Origin: JANSWP01 sp041941305
GTDB taxonomy: Bacteria; Bacteroidota; Bacteroidia; Chitinophagales; Saprospiraceae
Assembly: GCA_041941305.1 (NCBI GenBank)
Contig: JBGTQJ010000049.1
Span: 1-64,000, forward strand
DNA: 64,000 bases
Reading direction: 5' to 3'
Positions within the stretch are counted from its first letter, which is position 1, and each line of letters opens with the position of its first letter. Shown in pieces: positions 51,101 to 63,100 of the stretch. The notes under the pieces were generated by a model. The model did not search any database. It worked only from the letters and a program-made list of their open reading frames with translations, and was not told the origin of the DNA. The position numbers and the translations under genes are program-made.

Positions 51101-54100
51101 CGGGAGGTGTATTGTCAAAGACAGCTACTTCCTGAACTCCTGTTGCAGCATTACCACAATTGTCCAAAGCCGTCCAGGTTCTGACAATTGTATAGGATTC
51201 CAGGCAATCACCTGGAGTGATGGTCTCGGTCATTGTGATTTCTACGTCATCATCGCAATTATCCGTTGCAGTTGGATCAATAGCTAAAGGAATGTCATCA
51301 CATTCAGCTGTAATGTCTTCAGGAACATTCACCAATACTGGCGCTATCAAATCACCAATGCTGATAACTTGTGAAGCCGTTGTCACATTACCACAATTAT
51401 CAGTTGCCGTCCAGGTACGTATGATTCCATCATTACAATCTCCATTTTGGTTGGTCACTTCTTCAAAAGTAATTTCTACATCTGTATCACAATTATCTGT
51501 AGCGGTAACAGTCCCTGGAGCTGGTGGACTTGGCAAATTATCACAACCTGCATCTACATCATTGGGAATACCAGCAAGAACAGGAGGTGTATTGTCTTCT
51601 ACTGTAATGATTTGTTCCGCAGAGCCTGTATTGCCACAATCATCAGTTGCAGTCCAGGTTCTGGTTATGATATAGGAATCTTCACAAATTCCTGGAGTAA
51701 TAATGTCACTGAATAATACCGGAATATCATCATCACAGGCATCTTGAACAGTAGGATCAATTGAAGTTGGAATATCATCACATTCTACGGTAATATCAGC
51801 AGGGATGTCTACAAATGCTGGTGCTCCGTCATCTCCCACAGAAATAATCTGACTTGCAGAAGCTACATTTCCACAATCATCAGTTGCTGTCCAGGTTCTG
51901 GTGATAGTTTGACCACATGCATTGTTTTCAATTTGTTCATCGAAGGTAACATCTACGTTTATATCGCAATTGTCGGAGGCAGTTACGACTCCAGGAGCTG
52001 GAACATCTGGTACATCATCACAATTAGAGCCAATATCGGATGGAACTCCAGCTAAAACAGGTGCTGTGTTATCTTCTACGGTCACAATTTGCTGTAGAGA
52101 AGAACTATTACCGCATTCATCAGTGGCTGTCCAGGTTCGGGTCAAGATATAGGAACCTTCACATGCTCCATCCGATTGCACCTCATCAAAAGTGATATCA
52201 ACATCGCTATCACAATTATCAGTTGCAGTCAAAGTCGGTGGATTCGAATCCTCACCACATTCAATAGTTTCATCAGTTGGAGTGGTATTAAATACCGGTG
52301 CTTCTGTATCACCAACAGTAATCCTTTGAGAAGCCACCATTGTATTGCCACAATTATCCGTAGCTGTCCACATCCTAATCAATTGATAAGCGTTTTCACA
52401 AACACCTGCTTCTGTACTTTCAGAGAAGGTAATTTCAACATCTGTATCGCAATTGTCTGTCGCTGTTACTGTTCCTGCAACAGGAGGAGGAGGTATTGAA
52501 CCACAATTAGCAGTGTCGTCAGCTGGAATACCAGCAAGAACTGGTGCTTCTGAATCTTCTACGGTAATAATTTGTTCTGCTGTTTCAATATTTCCACAAT
52601 CATCGGTGGCAGTCCACAATCTTGTTATGGTGTAACTGTCTTCACAAACTCCTGCTGTTGTACTTTCTGTCATATTTAGTTCAACATCATCATCACAGCT
52701 ATCTGTTGCCTCGACAACACCCGGTGCCGGAGCATCAGGAATATTGGTACAGGAGACGGTAACACTTGATGGGACGCCAACAATTGAAGGAGCACCATCA
52801 TCACCTACAGAAATAATTTGTGATGCTGTACTAACATTGCCACATGCGTCGGTTGCAGTCCAGGTTCTGGTTATGGTTCGACCACAAGGGTTATCTTCAG
52901 TAGTTTCTTCGAAGGTCACTGTTACTCCATCATCACAATTATCAGTTGCCGTTACAGTACCGACTGGAGGTATATCAGGGATTTCATCACAACCCGCTCC
53001 AATATCGGCAGGTACACCCACCAAAGTAGGAGGAACGGTATCTTCTACCGTCACAATTTGTTGTGCTGAAGTGCTATTGCCACATTCATCAGTAGCAGTC
53101 CATGTTCTGGTAATCACATATTCATTTTCACAAGCACCTGGTGTAATAATATCACTAAACAGTACTGAAATATCAGAATCACAATCATCAGTAACCGTTG
53201 GATCGACAGAAGTTGGGATATTGTCACATTCAACAGTAATGTCTTCTGGAATATCTGACAAAACAGGATCTTGAGTATCCCCAACTGTGATGATTTGGCT
53301 TATTTCACTGCTGTTGCCACAATCATCTGTGGCCGTCCAGGTCCTTGTAATTACTTGACCACAAGCAGTATCTTCAATTTGCTCATTAAATGTGATTTGA
53401 GTATCTGTATCACAATTATCTGTAGCAGTAATAATTCCTGGAGCAGGGACATCAGGAACGTTGTTACAATCTGCTGTCAAATCAGCTGGAACACCTACCA
53501 ATATTGGGGCTTCTGTATCGAATACAATAATCGTTTGGCTGGCTTCCACCTCATTACCACAATCATCGGTTGCTGTCCATCTGCGAATTAAAGTATAACT
53601 TCCAGTACATGCCCCAGCCAATGTTTCCTCCTCAACTACCATATCAATATCGCTATCGCAATTGTCAGAGACAGTTATATCATTTGGAATTTCAGGCAAA
53701 TCAGAACATTCAGCTGTGACATCAGCAGGAATATTTGATAATTCGGGAATTTCCAAATCGGTTACATTGATAATTTGTGAAGCAGTTGAACTATTTCCAC
53801 AATCATCAGTCGCCGTCCAAATTCTAGTGATAGTCTGTCCACACGTCAGGTCTTCAACTTGTTCGTCAAAAGTAATTGCTATATCAGTGTCGCAATTATC
53901 TGAAGCTGTGATGGTTCCGGAAACTGGTAGGTCAGGAATACTATTACAATCTACATTTGCTGTTCCAGGGATTCCTGTTAATATCGGTGCCTGACTATCT
54001 TCTACAGTAATGGTTTGTGAAACTTCAGCCAGATTTCCACAATCATCAGAAGAAGACCAGGTTCTAATGATAGAATAACTTCCTGGGCAGTCTCCAGCCA

Positions 54101-57100
54101 CAGTAGTTTCTACAAATTCCAGAACTACATCGCTATCGCATGCATCGCTTACGGTTACATTGGTGGGCACATCAGGGATATTATCACATTCTACTGTTTC
54201 ATCTGAAGGAACATTCGCGATAGCTGGTGGACCATCATCTCCAACAGCTATTATTTGGCTTTCGGAAGCGACATTTCCACACTTATCAATAGCTGTCCAG
54301 GTTCTGGTAATTGTTTGACCACAATCATTGTCTTCAATGCTTTCTTCAAATGTAACTGAAAGTCCAGTATCACAATTGTCTGTTGCTGTTACTGTACCAA
54401 CAGGCGGAATTGTTGGAATTGCATCACAACCCGCAGACACATCATCAGGGACACCTATCAATGTTGGTGGAGTGGTATCTTCCACAGTCACAATTTGTTG
54501 AGCAGACGTACTATTGCCGCAATCATCTGTAGCTGTCCAAATTCTGGTAATAATATAATTGTCTGGACATGCACCCGGTGTAATAATATCACTAAATAAC
54601 ACGGGAATATCATCATCACAATCGTCCTGAACCGTAGGATTGATAGATGTTGGAATATTATCACATTCAACAGTGATATCCTCAGGAATATCCGTCAATA
54701 CAGGATCTTGAGTATCTTCTGCTGTGATGATTTGAACACCTTCAGCTATTAATCCACAATCATCAATTGCCGTCCAGGTTCTGGTTATGATTTGACCGCA
54801 TGGAGTATCTTCAATTTGCTCGTTAAATGTAATTTCTACATCCGTATCACAATTGTCACTTGCCGTTATGGTTCCTGGTGCAGGCAAGTCCGGAACTACA
54901 TTACAATCAACCGTTTCATCTGCAGGAACTCCTACCAATATTGGTTCAGTGGTATCATCTACAATAATAGTCTGAGCAGCAGATGTGCTGTTGCCGCAAT
55001 CGTCTGTTGCTGTCCAAATCCTCTGTAAGGTATATTGACCTGGGCAACTGCCTGGAAGAATGTTTTCAGAAAAATCTATAGCGATATCCAAATCACAATT
55101 ATCCGTAACAGTTACATCAGTTGGAATGGCTGGCAAGTCAGAACATTCCGCAGAAATATCCGCAGGAACATTTGTAATTACTGGAGCTTCGAAATCACCA
55201 ACTGTAATGGTTTGTGTTTCAACAGATATGTTACCACAATCATCTATTGCAGTCCAGGTTCTTTCCAGGGTATAACTTCCTTCACAAGCTCCTGGTATTG
55301 TATTTTCATTAAAGGTCAATTCAACATCCGTATCACAATTGTCACTGGCAGTCACAACGCCAGGTCCAGGCAAACCTGGTACTTCGTCACAATTGGCGGC
55401 AACAGAGGCTGGCACATTATTGATTATGGGAGCTTCTGTATCACCAACCTCAATCACTTGAACAGCCTGAGTGGATAAACCACAATCATCCGTCGCTATC
55501 CAGGTTCTGGTAATCGTTTGACCACATCCATTCACTTCAATTTGCTCATCAAAGGTGATTTCTACGTCCGTATCACAATTGTCCGTTGCAGTGATTACTC
55601 CAGGCCCTGGAACATCAGGTACTTCATCACATGATGAATTAACATCTGCTGGAATACCTAATAATTCAGGAGCTGTTGTATCGTCTACTATAATAGTTTG
55701 AGTAGCCGAAACCTGGTTGCCACAATCATCGGTCGCTGTCCAGATTCTTTGTAGCGTATATTGTCCCTGACATGCTCCTGGTAGAATATTTTCAGTGAAA
55801 TTTAAAGTCACATCTGCATCGCAGTTATCGGTTACGGTTACATCAGTTGGAATATCGGGTAGTTCTGAACATTCAGCAGAAATATCAGCTGGAACACCAG
55901 AAATGATGGGCGCTTCAGTATCACTTACTGAGATGGTTTGAGATTCGGTAGTTTCATTACCACAATCATCCGTTGCAGTCCAGATTCTAATTAATGTATA
56001 ATTACCTGAACAAGCTCCAGCTATAGTCTGCTCTTCATATTCTAATTGTACATCTGTATCACAATTATCAGTAGCAGTCACAAGGCCAGGTGCAGGAACA
56101 TCGGGAACCTCATTACAATCTGTAGAAATATCAAGTGGTACTCCAGCAATTACTGGTAATTCTGTATCCCCCACATTGATAATCTGCGTGGATTGCGTTG
56201 TGAGACCACAATCGTCTGTAGCAGTCCAGGTTCTTGTGATGGTTTGACCACAACCATTGTTTACAATTTGCTCATCAAAAATTATTTCGACATCCGTATC
56301 GCAATTATCAGTTGCAGTGACAACGCCAGGTGCAGGAACATCGGGAATATTGTCACAAGAAGCATCTTGATTTGCTGGAACTCCAACCAATACAGGATCA
56401 GTCGTATCGTTTACGATAATGGTTTGAGATTCTGTAGTCACATTGCCGCAATCATCTGTCGCTGTCCAAACCCTTTGAAGCGTGTATTGCCCCTGGCAAG
56501 CACCAGGTAGAATATTTTCGGTGAAATCTAAAGTCACATCCGTATCGCAGTTATCAGTTACAGTGACATCGCTTGGAATTGGAGGTAGATCAGAACATTC
56601 CGCTGAAATATCGGCAGGGACATTGGTAATTGATGGTGCTTCTGTATCTCCTACGGTAATGATTTGGGTAGCCTGGGTAGATAAACCACAATCATCAGTT
56701 GCTATCCATGTTCGGGTAATGGTTTGACCACAAGCGTCATTTTGGATTTGCTCATCAAATACAATTTCGACGTCCGTATCACAATTATCAGTTGCAGTGA
56801 CTACTCCTGGGGCAGGGACATCAGGTACATCCGTACAGGAAACATTTTCGTCAGCTGGCACCCCCACTAATACTGGTTCTGTGGTATCATCCACGATTAT
56901 AGTTTGGGAAGCTGTGCTTACATTGCCACAATCATCAGTTGCTGTCCAAATTCTTTGTAAAGAGTATTGCCCTGTACAAGTTCCAGGTAAAATATTCTCT
57001 ATAAAATCAAGCGTCACATCCGGGTCACAATTGTCTGAAACAGTTACATCGGATGGAATTGGAGGCAAGTCAGCACATTCTGCTGAAATATCTGCCGGAA

Positions 57101-60100
57101 CACCCGTAATTACCGGGTCTTCATTATCGGTTACATTGATAACTTGAGTGGCTACCTCTGTTAGACCGCAATCGTCAGTTGCAGTCCAGGTTCTGGTAAT
57201 CGTTTGACCGCACGGGTTATTAACAATTTGCTCATCAAGTGTAACTTCCACATCGGTATCGCAGTTATCCGTAGCCGTCACAGAAGCTGGTGAAGGAATG
57301 TTATTGCAATCGACATCAGCATCTGTTGGAACCCCTATCAATTCTGGAGTTGTCGTATCATCTACAATAATTGTTTGAGATTCAGTTGTCACATTGCCAC
57401 AATCATCAGTCGCTGTCCAAATTCGTTGCAAGGTGTATTGTCCAGTACATGCGCCGGGCAATGTATTTTCTGAAAAATCCAAAGTCACATCTGTATCACA
57501 ATTATCCGTAACTGTAACATTTGAAGGGATGGGTGGCAATTCAGAACATTCTGCCGAAATATCCGCTGGAACACCCGTAATAACTGGCGCTTCATCATCT
57601 ACTACATTCAAAATTTGAGATTCTGTAACTGTATTGCCACAGATATCAGTAGCAGACCATGTTCTCGTGATGGTTTGACCACAAGCATTATTGACAACTT
57701 GCTCATCAAAAACAACAATTAAGTCTGTATCACAATTATCCGTAGCCACAACATCTGATGGAACTACAGGAATATTATCACAGGGCACATTAGCATCTAC
57801 CGGCACACCAGCCAATACTGGTTCGGTTGTATCCTGAACTGTTACGATTTGCTGAGCTGAAGTAGAATTGCCACAATCATCTGTTGCAGTCCAGGTCCTT
57901 GTAATAATGTAATTGTCATCACAGCTTCCAGGAGTAATAATATCGCTAAACAAGACTGAAATGTCATCGTCACAATCATCACTAACTGTTGGATTAATGG
58001 ATGTTGGAATATCATCGCATTCAACAGTGATGTCTGCAGGAATATCATTCAAAACAGGTGCTTGTGTATCACCAACAGTAATCGTTTGTGTTTCGACTGT
58101 TTGATTTCCGCAATCATCTGTTGCCGTCCAGGTTCTGGTAATGATTTCTCCACAAGGAGTATCTGTGGTTTGCTCTTCAAAAATTAATTCTACATCTGTG
58201 TCACAATTATCAGTTGCAGTCACTACACCTGGGGCAGGTACATCAGGCACTTCATTACAGGAAACAGTTTCGTCTGCAGGTACTCCTGCAATAATTGGAG
58301 CAGTTGTATCATCCACAATAATTCTTTGAGATTCAGAAGTTTCATTACCACAATCATCTGTTGCAGTCCAAAATCGCTCAATCGTGTACCTTCCTGGACA
58401 ATCATCGGGAAGGATGTTTTCAGTAACAACGATTGTTACATCTGTATCGCAATTATCACTTGCAGAAACAGCAGGATCTGGATCTGGAATGTCGTCGCAT
58501 TCGGCGGAAATATCTGCGGGGACATTTGCCAATACCGGGTCTTCATTATCCACTACAGAAATAACTTGGGTAGCTTGTGTCTGTAATCCGCAATTGTCTG
58601 TAGCAGTCCAGGTTCTGGTAATCGTTTGACCACATGCATTATCGACAATCTGCTCGTCAAAAATGATTTCAACGTTGGTATCACAATTATCAGTGGCCGT
58701 TACAGTAGCAGCCGCAGGAATATTATCGCAATCTGCATTGGTATCTGCTGGTACACCTACCAACACTGGCTCAGTCGTATCATCAACAATAATTCTTTGA
58801 GAGGCTGTGGTTTGGTTGCCACAATCATCTGTGGCAGTCCAGAATCGCTCAAGCGTGTAGCGGTCCGGGCAATCATCTGGTAGGATATTTTCAGTCACCA
58901 CAATTTCTACATCTGTATCGCAATTATCTGTTGCAGCTACTGATGGATCGGGATCCGGAATATCATCACATTCAGCTGAAATATCTGCTGGAATGCCTGT
59001 TAAGACTGGTGCCTCAGTATCTACGACATTAATGACTTGGGTTGCCTGGGTCTGTAAACCACAGTTGTCTGTTGCAATCCAGGTTCGGGTAATGATTTGA
59101 CCACAGGTATTGGTTTGAATGTCTTCATCAAAATCAATAGAGACATTGGTGTCGCAATTATCCGTTGCTGTCACTGTAGCAGGAGCTGGAATATTATCAC
59201 AATCTGCATCTGTATCTGCTGGGACACCTACCAAAACAGGCTCTGTGGTATCATCAACAATAATTGTTTGAGAAGCAGAGGAAGTATTTCCGCATTCATC
59301 CGTAGCTGTCCAAATTCTCTGAAGGGTATATTGGTCAGGACATGCCCCAGGTAGTGTATTTTCTGTGAAAGTGATTTGAGGGTCACTATCGCAGTTATCG
59401 GTTGCTGTCACGTCTGTTGGCACAACAGGAATATTGGAACATTCAGCTGAAATATCCGCTGGAATTCCCGATAAGACTGGAGGCTGACTATCGCCTACTG
59501 TAATGACCTGAGTAGCAGTACTTACATTGCCACAGGCATCAGTTGCAGTCCAGGTTCTGGTAATAATGACATCGTCATCGCAAATTCCGGGGGCAGTTGT
59601 CTCTTCAAAGGTCAAGGTCGGATCGGGATCGCAATTATCCGTAGCCACTACATCTGTTGGCAATGGTGGATTTGGTATTGCATCACAATCTGCATTGGTA
59701 TTGGCAGGCACCCCAGTAATCACCGGAGCCTCCGTATCAGAAACGCTAACCTCCTGTTGATGAACAATGGAATTGCCACAATCATCCGTTGCAATCCAGG
59801 TTCTGGTGATAATAAAAGTATTGACGCAAACACCTGGAGCGGTGCTTTCACTATACAAAATATCTACATCGTTGTCGCAATTATCCGTTGCCGTGACGTC
59901 AGTTGGTGGATCTGGAACTGCATCACAATCTACTGTTATGTCATTTGGTGCATTGACAAACTGTGGCATTTCAGGATCGTGCACAATGATTCTTTGGCTG
60001 GCAGTACTGCTGTTGCCACAGTCATCTGTTGCCGTCCAAACTCTTTCTATCGTGTATTCCTGTGGGCAGCCACCTGGAATTTGATTATCTACAACCGTCA

Positions 60101-63100
60101 GGGTCACATCTGTATCACAATTATCTGATACAATAGGTTCCGCAGTTGGTAATGCTTGATCACATTCAATACTAATATCAGCTGGTACATTCGACAATAC
60201 TGGATTAGTAGAATCTTCTATTGTAATTAATTGACTGCCAGTAGTCACATTGCCACAATCATCCGTTGCTGTCCACAAACGCGCTATGACGCGTTCTTGA
60301 GGACAACTTCCAGGTAACTCATTCTCCACCATGTCTAAGGTCACATCCGTATCGCAATTGTCTGAAGCTGTTGGCGCATCATTTGGTAAAATACCGTCAC
60401 ATTCCAGCGTAATATCAGCTGGTAGGTTTGCCAAAACTGGGTTCTCATTATCTTCAATAGTGATTACTTGAACTGCTTCGAATTCATTACCACAATCATC
60501 TGTTGCCGTCCAGGTTTTCGTTACAATGCTTTCTGCTGGACAAGCCCCAGGAGTGTTTTGAATATCCAAGGTCATGGTTACAACCCCGCAATTATCACTT
60601 GCCGTAGGTTGATCTGTTGGCAATGAATCTTCACAATTGATCGTGACATCAGCTGGGATATTGGTAAATTCTGGAACTGAATTATCGAATACAAAAATAT
60701 TTTGAGTTTGGGTAACAGCATTTCCACAATTATCTGTTGCTGTCCAGGCACGAACTAAAGTATAATCTTGTGGACAAGGACCTGCATTGGTGGTTTCTAC
60801 AAAATTAATTTGTACATCTGAATCACAATTATCATTTGCTGTTGGACTGGCGGGAGCAGGAATTTCATCACACTCTACACTTAAATCAGAAGGAACACCA
60901 ACTAATACAGGATCAGTGTTGTCCTCAACCCTGATCACTTGAGACTCAGAAATCTGATTGCCACAATCATCTTCTACCGTCCAGGTTCGAGTCAATGTAT
61001 AAGAATCATCACATGCACCATCAGTTCTAACCTCCTGGTAATCAATTGTCAAAGAAGTGGTACAATTATCACTGGCAGTAGGTGAAGCTGGTGCAGGCAC
61101 ATTTTCACATTCAACGGTAATATCACCAGGAATACCTGTCAACTCTGGCAGAGAGTTATCAAACACAAAAACGTTCTGTGTTCCAATGCTCTGATTGCCA
61201 CAATTATCAGTCGCTGTCCATGTTCTGACTAAGGTGTAGTCATTTGGACAAGAACCAGATACTGTTGTTTCAACAAATGTGATTTCAACGTCAGCATCAC
61301 AATTATCAGTAGCTGATGGACTGGCGGGAGCAGGAATTTCATCACACTCCACACTTAAATCAGAAGGAATACCTGCCAAAACAGGATCAATATTGTCTTC
61401 TACGGTAATAATTTGAGATTCAGAAACCTGATTGCCACAATCGTCTTCTGCGGTCCAGGTTCTGGTCAATATATAAGTATCCTCACATATACCATCAATT
61501 CTAACTTCCTGATAATCTATTGTCAATGCCGTTGAGCAGTTGTCAGAAACCGTAGGATTCGCAACTGCAGGAATATTATCGCATTCGACAGTAACATCTG
61601 AAGGTACGCCTGTCAATTCTGGAATTGTATTGTCAAAAATAAAGATGTTTTGGGTACCTGTGCTTTGGTTACCACAATCATCAGTGGCGATCCAGGTTCT
61701 GACAATAGTATAATCATTCGGACAAGGTCCTGCCAACGTCGTTTCTATAAAGCTAATCGCAACATCTGCATCACAATTATCCGTAGCAGTTGGACTGGCC
61801 GGAGCGGGGATTTCATCACATTCAATGCTCAAATCAGAAGGAATACCTGCCAATACGGGGTCAGTTACATCCTCTACTGTAATCGTTTGAGTTTGAATGT
61901 CTGTATTTCCACAGTTGTCTGTTGCGGTCCAGGTTCGTGTCAAAACATAACTACCAGGACATGTTCCTACAGTCGTAGTTTCATTGAAAGATATTTGGAC
62001 ATCAGTATCGCAATTGTCAGTTGCTGTAGGACTGGCGGGAGCAGGTACTACATCACATTCAACTGTTTCGTTTGCCGGAACACCAGCCAAAACAGGGTCA
62101 GTATTGTCTTCAACAGTGACAATTTGGGTTTCAGATATGCTATTTCCACAATCATCGGTGGCAGTCCAGGTTCTGGTCAAAATATAGGAATCTGTACAGG
62201 CACCATCTGTTCTTACTTCCTGGTAATCAATCGTAATATCACTATCGCAATTATCCGTTACTGTTGGTGCAGCTGGTGTTGGTAAATTATCGCATTCGAC
62301 GGTTACATCAGAAGGAATGCCCACAAATACTGGTACAGAATTATCAAAAACAAAGATGTTTTGAGAAGCAGTAGTACTATTTCCGCAATTGTCAGTAGCT
62401 GTCCAGGTACGAACCAAAACATAATCGTTTGGACATGCACCTGAAATGGTGGTTTCAGCTAGAGTAATTGCCAAATCGCCATCACAATTATCTGTTGCAG
62501 TTGGTGTACTTGCAACTGGAATGTCATCGCATTCAGCAGAAATATCGCCTGGAACAGAAGTGAAAACGGGATCAGTAGAATCCTGAACTGTAATGACTTG
62601 AGATTCGGAAATTTGATTCCCACAATCGTCTTCTACTGTCCAGGTTCTCGTTAGGGTATAAGAGTCATCACAAATGCCATCTGTTCTCACCTCCTGATAA
62701 TCAACAGTCAGGGAGCTTGTGCAATTATCGGTTGCTGTAACAGTCGGTGGTGAAGGCACTGCATCACATTCAACCGTTTCATCAGCGGGAACTCCTACCA
62801 ATTCCGGTAAAGAGTTATCAAATACAAAAATGTTTTGGGTTGCTGTAGTTTGATTGCCACAATTATCAGTTGCAGTCCAAGTCCGAACCAAAGTGTAATC
62901 GTTTGCACATGGACCTGCAAGGGTAGATTCTGTCAAAGTAATGACTACATCACTGTCACAATTATCGTTCGCCGTAGGTGTACCAGGTGCAGGAATTTCA
63001 TCACATTCTACAGAAATATCGCCTGGAACAAAAGTGAATACAGGATCCGTATTATCTTCAACTGTGATAACCTGAGATTCAGAGACTTGATTACCACAAT

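Noticed and set aside
61650..62285. A 211-codon plus-strand open frame, and dozens like it across 37-64 kb
   Set aside because: They are antisense to the giant adhesin, share its repeat period and encode Cys/Ile-rich low-complexity translations. The minus frame is continuous, homologous and carries domain motifs.
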